This document shows, in pieces, positions 60,444-64,000 of a stretch of DNA of 64,000 bases. The DNA is from an uncultured bacterium. Its GTDB lineage: Bacteria; Cyanobacteriota; Vampirovibrionia; Gastranaerophilales; Gastranaerophilaceae. Position 1 is the stretch's first letter. The number at the start of each line of letters is the position of its first letter. A program made the translations under genes and the position numbers. Under the pieces are notes generated by a model. It saw only the letters and a list, made by a program, of their open reading frames with translations. It had not been told where the DNA came from and searched no databases. The stretch covers positions 1 through 64,000 of the forward strand of contig CACYTP010000013.1 of the NCBI GenBank assembly GCA_902777385.1. Reading direction: 5' to 3'.

Positions 60444-63400
60444 ATGATGGAATTAAAAACGGAGAATAAAAAGACCCCGAACGAAAAACAGCAGGAGTGT
60501 ATAGATAATATTTCGGGCAAGTGGCTTGTATTAGCCGGCCCAGGAACAGGAAAAACTTTTACCATCATTGAACGTATAAAAAATATGTTATCTAAAGGTG
60601 TTGAGCCTGAGAAAATCCTTTGTCTTACTTTCACGGATGCTGCCGCAACTGAAATGAAAAAACGTATTGAGGAAGAACTCAATGTAATATCTTGTGGTGT
60701 CCAAATTTTTACATATCACGGCTTCTGCTGTGATATTATTGATGAATTTTCTGACGATTTTGAAATCCCGTCTAATTATAAAGTTATTTCTGATCCTATC
60801 TCAAAGGCCTTTATAAAAGAATGTATTGACGAAATTAACCCAAAATATTACAGAACAGAAAAGAATGATCCTTATTTCTACATTAATAAAATAAAACAAC
60901 AAATATCCTCCATAAAGCAAAATCGTCTGACAAGAGAAAAATATTTTCAAAATTTAAAAGAAAATCCCGATTGGGAACCTGAAATAGAAAAGTGGCAGTC
61001 TGTAATAGATGATGTTGAGCAGGGACGCAATAAAAGATATAAAAAGCCGCCTTATGACAAAAAAGAAGATGCTGTAAAAAAAGTTGAACAAGCCAAAGAA
61101 CTTTGGACGTTTTACGAACTTTATCAAAGTAAAATGGATTCTCAGAGGTATCTTGATTACAATGATATGATTAATTTTGTACTTGAAAAATTTGAAAAAA
61201 CACCTTCTTTTTTGTCAGATATAGCAAACCGCTATGAATACATTATGGTAGATGAATACCAAGATACAAATAAATCTCAGAATGAAATAGTTTTTGCACT
61301 TTCACACGCATTGGATACTGAAAATGTATTTGTTGTAGGTGATGACGACCAGATTATATACCGTTTTCAAGGCGCTAAGCTTGAAACTATCGAAAATTAT
61401 CTTAAAGAATTTCCTGATACGCAAATTATTTGTTTGAAAGAAAATATGCGTTCAACTCAGAGTATTTTGGATGCTTCTCGTGCCGTTATTGCTCAAGATC
61501 CTTTGAGTTTGGTAAATTCTCACAATTTCAAAGACAAAGACGGAAATCCGATAGATAAAAATCTGATTGCGAAAAATGAAGAAATCATTTTAAAAAATAA
61601 ACCCGTAAGATTTTACAAATACACTGATATTATCCAAGAATACACTGAAATCGTAAACGAAATTGAACAGCTTGTTAATTCTGAAGATTGTCCAAAAGAT
61701 AAAAAAACAGGAGAGAAAAAACTATCAGAAATTGCAATTTTGACACGCTCGAATGCGGAAGCCCAAAATTTTGGAGAGATGTTAAAAATAAGAAATATAC
61801 CTTACGAACTTAAAGAAGGAAAGGATATTTTTACTATTCCTGCTGTTAATGTTCTATATTTCTACATACAGTTTTTGATTAATCCTGAAATGCACTCATA
61901 CAGAATTTTTGAACTTTTAGTATCAAAACCTTTTGATATTCATCCGAAAGATTACCAGATTTTGTATGAAGAAGTATCAAAAGGTAAGACTTTTATTGAT
62001 GTTTTGCGTTCTATTGATAAAAACAGGTTTGTTGAGCCTGAAAAATTTGAGAATTTTTTAAAAACTTATGACTATTTAAGAGAATACATGTCAAAGGAAA
62101 ATATAAAAAGTACTATTCTCGAAATAGGTTCTAAAACAGGAATTTTTAACTATTATTTGAATACGGAAATTAATCGGACAGAAAGTATTGCAGGTATTAA
62201 AAAATTTCTTGATGAAGCGGAAGGTTTTTCTGAAATATATAAGACAAGCTTTTTAGAAGAGTTTTATAGCTACTTAAAATCTCTTATGGAAGATGAAGAA
62301 CGAATTTGTACGGATAAAGCCCCTGTAACATTAAATGCGGTACAGCTTTGTACTTATCACGGTTCAAAGGGACGTGAGTTTGAATACGTTTATATGCCAA
62401 CTCTTGATACTTATAAGTGGGAAAGCGGGAAAGCGAACAAACCAAATATTCCGCTTGATATTTCAGAATATAAAACAAAAGACGAATGGGATAATGAAGT
62501 TAAGCCTTCTGATTTAACAAAACTGATGTATGTGGCAATGACAAGAGCAAAGCATACCCTTAGAATGTCTTATTCGGAAACGATTAATGCTAAGCCGAGA
62601 AAGCTGACTAAGTTAATCGCAAATATACAGGATATATTTGAACATGAATCAGAACCGTTTGAATATGATGAACATTCCTATTGGGAACAAGTAAATCAGC
62701 TAATTCTAAAAAAAGACTATGATTATAAAAAAGATTTTGAAGAACTTATAAAAGCAAAATTAGCTGACAGAGCTTTCTCTGCTACTGCAATAAATAAATA
62801 TCTCGCTTGCCCGAGACAATATCTGTATGATGATATTTTAGGGCTTAAAACCAAAGACGGAAACCCTAATTTCGTGAGTTACGGTAGTGCAATTCATAAG
62901 GCATGTGAAGAAGCAATGAGATTTTTGATGAATAATAAGACTTATCCTGAGAAAACTCAGGTTATAAAGTGGTTTAAGGATAAATTAGATAAATTGCCTA
63001 TGGAATCTTATGAACAACGCAAGAATTTTGAAGTAAGAGGGGAAAAAGCTCTTGATAATTACTACTGCCAAATTACAAATTCAACTCCAAACCTGATGTA
63101 CGCACAGGAAGAAAAAATAAATTATGAACTTGAGTACGGAACAAAATTCTACGGGATAATAGACAGAGTTGACAAATGTGAAGACGGTACTTTTGCGATT
63201 TATGATTACAAGACAGGAAACAACAAAAACTCCGGCATAAAACCTGACGGTAATCACGAAGATTATTATAATCAAATGGCTTGGTACAAGTATTTTTACG
63301 AACAATCAACAGGTAATAAAGTTTCTGTTACAAAATTTATTTATCCTGAGGATTTTTTATCCAAAAATGAGGGGATAAAATATAGTGATGAAGAAATTTT

Positions 63401-63527
63401 TGAAGCGGTTGAAAAATTCAGAAATGCTGTAAAAAATATAAAGTCTTATGAATTTGAGCCAAGTTATAATGCTAATGTCTGTAAATATTGTTCTTACAAA
63501 GATTTTTGCGATATGAACAGAATATAA
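60444..63527 (+). CDS. UvrD/PcrA-type helicase with C-terminal RecB-like Fe-S nuclease domain
   Basis: 1027 aa from ATG 60444 (AAAGGAG upstream; the next codon is also ATG). Superfamily 1 helicase: NEKQQECIDNISGKWLVLAGPGTGKTFT, DYNDMI, YIMVDEYQDTNKSQNEI, GDDDQIIYRFQGA, LCTYHGSKGREFEYVYMP, KLMYVAMTRAKHTL. The C-terminal 260 residues are PD-(D/E)XK nuclease: FSATAINKYLACPRQY, FYGIIDRVDKCEDGTFAIYDYKTG, and CKYCSYKDFC, so Cys in CPRQ plus the last three can bind 4Fe-4S. This combines AddA-like helicase and AddB/RecB-like nuclease in one chain, for DNA end processing or repair. Confidence 0.92.
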   Translation: MMELKTENKKTPNEKQQECIDNISGKWLVLAGPGTGKTFTIIERIKNMLSKGVEPEKILCLTFTDAAATEMKKRIEEELNVISCGVQIFTYHGFCCDIIDEFSDDFEIPSNYKVISDPISKAFIKECIDEINPKYYRTEKNDPYFYINKIKQQISSIKQNRLTREKYFQNLKENPDWEPEIEKWQSVIDDVEQGRNKRYKKPPYDKKEDAVKKVEQAKELWTFYELYQSKMDSQRYLDYNDMINFVLEKFEKTPSFLSDIANRYEYIMVDEYQDTNKSQNEIVFALSHALDTENVFVVGDDDQIIYRFQGAKLETIENYLKEFPDTQIICLKENMRSTQSILDASRAVIAQDPLSLVNSHNFKDKDGNPIDKNLIAKNEEIILKNKPVRFYKYTDIIQEYTEIVNEIEQLVNSEDCPKDKKTGEKKLSEIAILTRSNAEAQNFGEMLKIRNIPYELKEGKDIFTIPAVNVLYFYIQFLINPEMHSYRIFELLVSKPFDIHPKDYQILYEEVSKGKTFIDVLRSIDKNRFVEPEKFENFLKTYDYLREYMSKENIKSTILEIGSKTGIFNYYLNTEINRTESIAGIKKFLDEAEGFSEIYKTSFLEEFYSYLKSLMEDEERICTDKAPVTLNAVQLCTYHGSKGREFEYVYMPTLDTYKWESGKANKPNIPLDISEYKTKDEWDNEVKPSDLTKLMYVAMTRAKHTLRMSYSETINAKPRKLTKLIANIQDIFEHESEPFEYDEHSYWEQVNQLILKKDYDYKKDFEELIKAKLADRAFSATAINKYLACPRQYLYDDILGLKTKDGNPNFVSYGSAIHKACEEAMRFLMNNKTYPEKTQVIKWFKDKLDKLPMESYEQRKNFEVRGEKALDNYYCQITNSTPNLMYAQEEKINYELEYGTKFYGIIDRVDKCEDGTFAIYDYKTGNNKNSGIKPDGNHEDYYNQMAWYKYFYEQSTGNKVSVTKFIYPEDFLSKNEGIKYSDEEIFEAVEKFRNAVKNIKSYEFEPSYNANVCKYCSYKDFCDMNRI

Positions 63528-63645
63528 ACACTGCCTATTCAAATTAAATATAATATTTGTAATGTTTTTACTTTGTTTTAGCAAATTTTATTTTTACGGA
63601 TTTTGTAATTAGTGTGAAACAGATGTTATATATGTGAGGTATTTT

Positions 63646-64000
63646 ATGAAAATTATGAACATTACTTATAAACCCAGTTTCGGTGCTTTAGTTCCGAAAT
63701 CACAATATAGTGGTGTACCCAGACTTAGTCAAGAAACAATAAATCAGATAAAACAGATAAGAGAGATTATAAGACAGCGTGAAAAACAAATAACTGATAT
63801 TGAAAATCAAATTTCAATGACATCGGATTCCGGTCATAGACTTCAATTCTTAAAAGAAAAGCTGCAAATGTATAATAACAGTAAATCGTATCTTGAAGGT
63901 TTAATTGGAACGATACGAAAAGAAGGTACCGTAAGAGCAGATGTACATTATGATGACAGCAGTGTTCTTAACGAACAAATAAAAGTAATGGCAAGAGAAA
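63646..64000 (+). CDS. Start of an unknown coiled-coil protein with N-terminal PSFG motif (cut by window end)
   Basis: ATG 63646 follows GTGAGGT. The first 118 codons are open: MKIMNITYKPSFGALVPKS then LSQETINQIKQIREIIRQRE and further coiled-coil heptads to about residue 85. The short basic/Asn start ending in PSFG is like that of the two F-Q-G paralogues. No stop before the window edge, so length and domains are unknown. Confidence 0.65.
   Translation, partial: MKIMNITYKPSFGALVPKSQYSGVPRLSQETINQIKQIREIIRQREKQITDIENQISMTSDSGHRLQFLKEKLQMYNNSKSYLEGLIGTIRKEGTVRADVHYDDSSVLNEQIKVMARE

Noticed and set aside
1-64000. CRISPR arrays, tRNA, rRNA and complete insertion sequences
   Set aside because: No regular direct-repeat array, cloverleaf, ribosomal RNA or transposase reading frame was seen in intergenic sequence.

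Overview
The window is AT-rich and densely packed with genes on both strands. It looks like a chromosome segment from a non-photosynthetic relative of the cyanobacteria, most likely gut Melainabacteria/Vampirovibrionia (Gastranaerophilales type). This rests on gene content and style: a flagellar export and hook set, prepilin-like proteins with the A/FTLAEVLITLG N-terminus, cyanobacteria-like secreted 'LEDRVFNRMYP' repeats, a biotin cluster ending in bioG-bioC, a nfnA-etfBA cluster and many lineage-restricted proteins. No tRNA, rRNA, CRISPR array, complete insertion sequence or prophage was seen, and no marker gene was available to fix the taxonomy.

Layout. 1-2.5 kb: a probably 5'-truncated FHA-FHA-calpain-like protein and a small partner. 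2.6-6.3 kb: flagellar switch/export genes (FliM/N-like, fliO, fliP, fliQ, fliR). 6.3-9 kb: bioF, bioG, bioC. 9-11.1 kb: a secreted protein, then a broken prepilin gene behind a promoter/leader with an 11-G tract and palindromic repeats. 11.1-18.9 kb: a SWIM-SNF2 ATPase, a radical SAM protein and lineage-specific unknown genes. 18.9-26.2 kb: lipid acyltransferase, nitrilase-family hydrolase, dacB, O-methyltransferase, beta-propeller protein, dnaJ, grpE, plsY. 26.2-30 kb: a second copy of the prepilin leader repeat, then a VWA / FHA-membrane / TonB-C-like operon. 30-37.3 kb: a small protein, an acidic protein, GH38 mannosidase, gatD, tatD, GT9 and cysK. 37.3-39.6 kb: fliJ, fliK-like and hook/rod gene. 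39.7-43 kb: dapF, rpsF-ssb-rpsR, folC. 43-49 kb: GT2 protein, cysE, tag, etfA, etfB, a Cys4 mini-protein, nfnA. 49-54.8 kb: two inverted paralogues (636 and 648 aa) flanking a GT41/OGT-like enzyme. 54.8-57 kb: an XRE regulator divergent from an intact prepilin gene, repeats, a DUF559 remnant and HU. 57-64 kb: an RgpF/WsaF-like glycosyltransferase fusion, a UvrD-RecB-nuclease helicase, and the start of another unknown coiled-coil protein.

The most interesting signals are not single genes. (1) Six proteins of unknown function share an unstructured N-terminus ending in F-x-G or F-G (for example TSFQG, TPTFQG, KPSFG), which may be a lineage-specific targeting tag. (2) Two of these proteins flank an O-GlcNAc-transferase-like enzyme. 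(3) A duplicated promoter plus micro-ORF leader carries a G11 run placed so that a one-base change would fuse a strong start site to a prepilin reading frame. (4) At least seven genes have a -10 box exactly 6-7 nt before the ATG and no Shine-Dalgarno sequence, which predicts leaderless mRNAs. (5) A VWA-FHA-TonB-like operon. (6) Remnants of prepilin and DUF559 genes lie next to short palindromic repeats.
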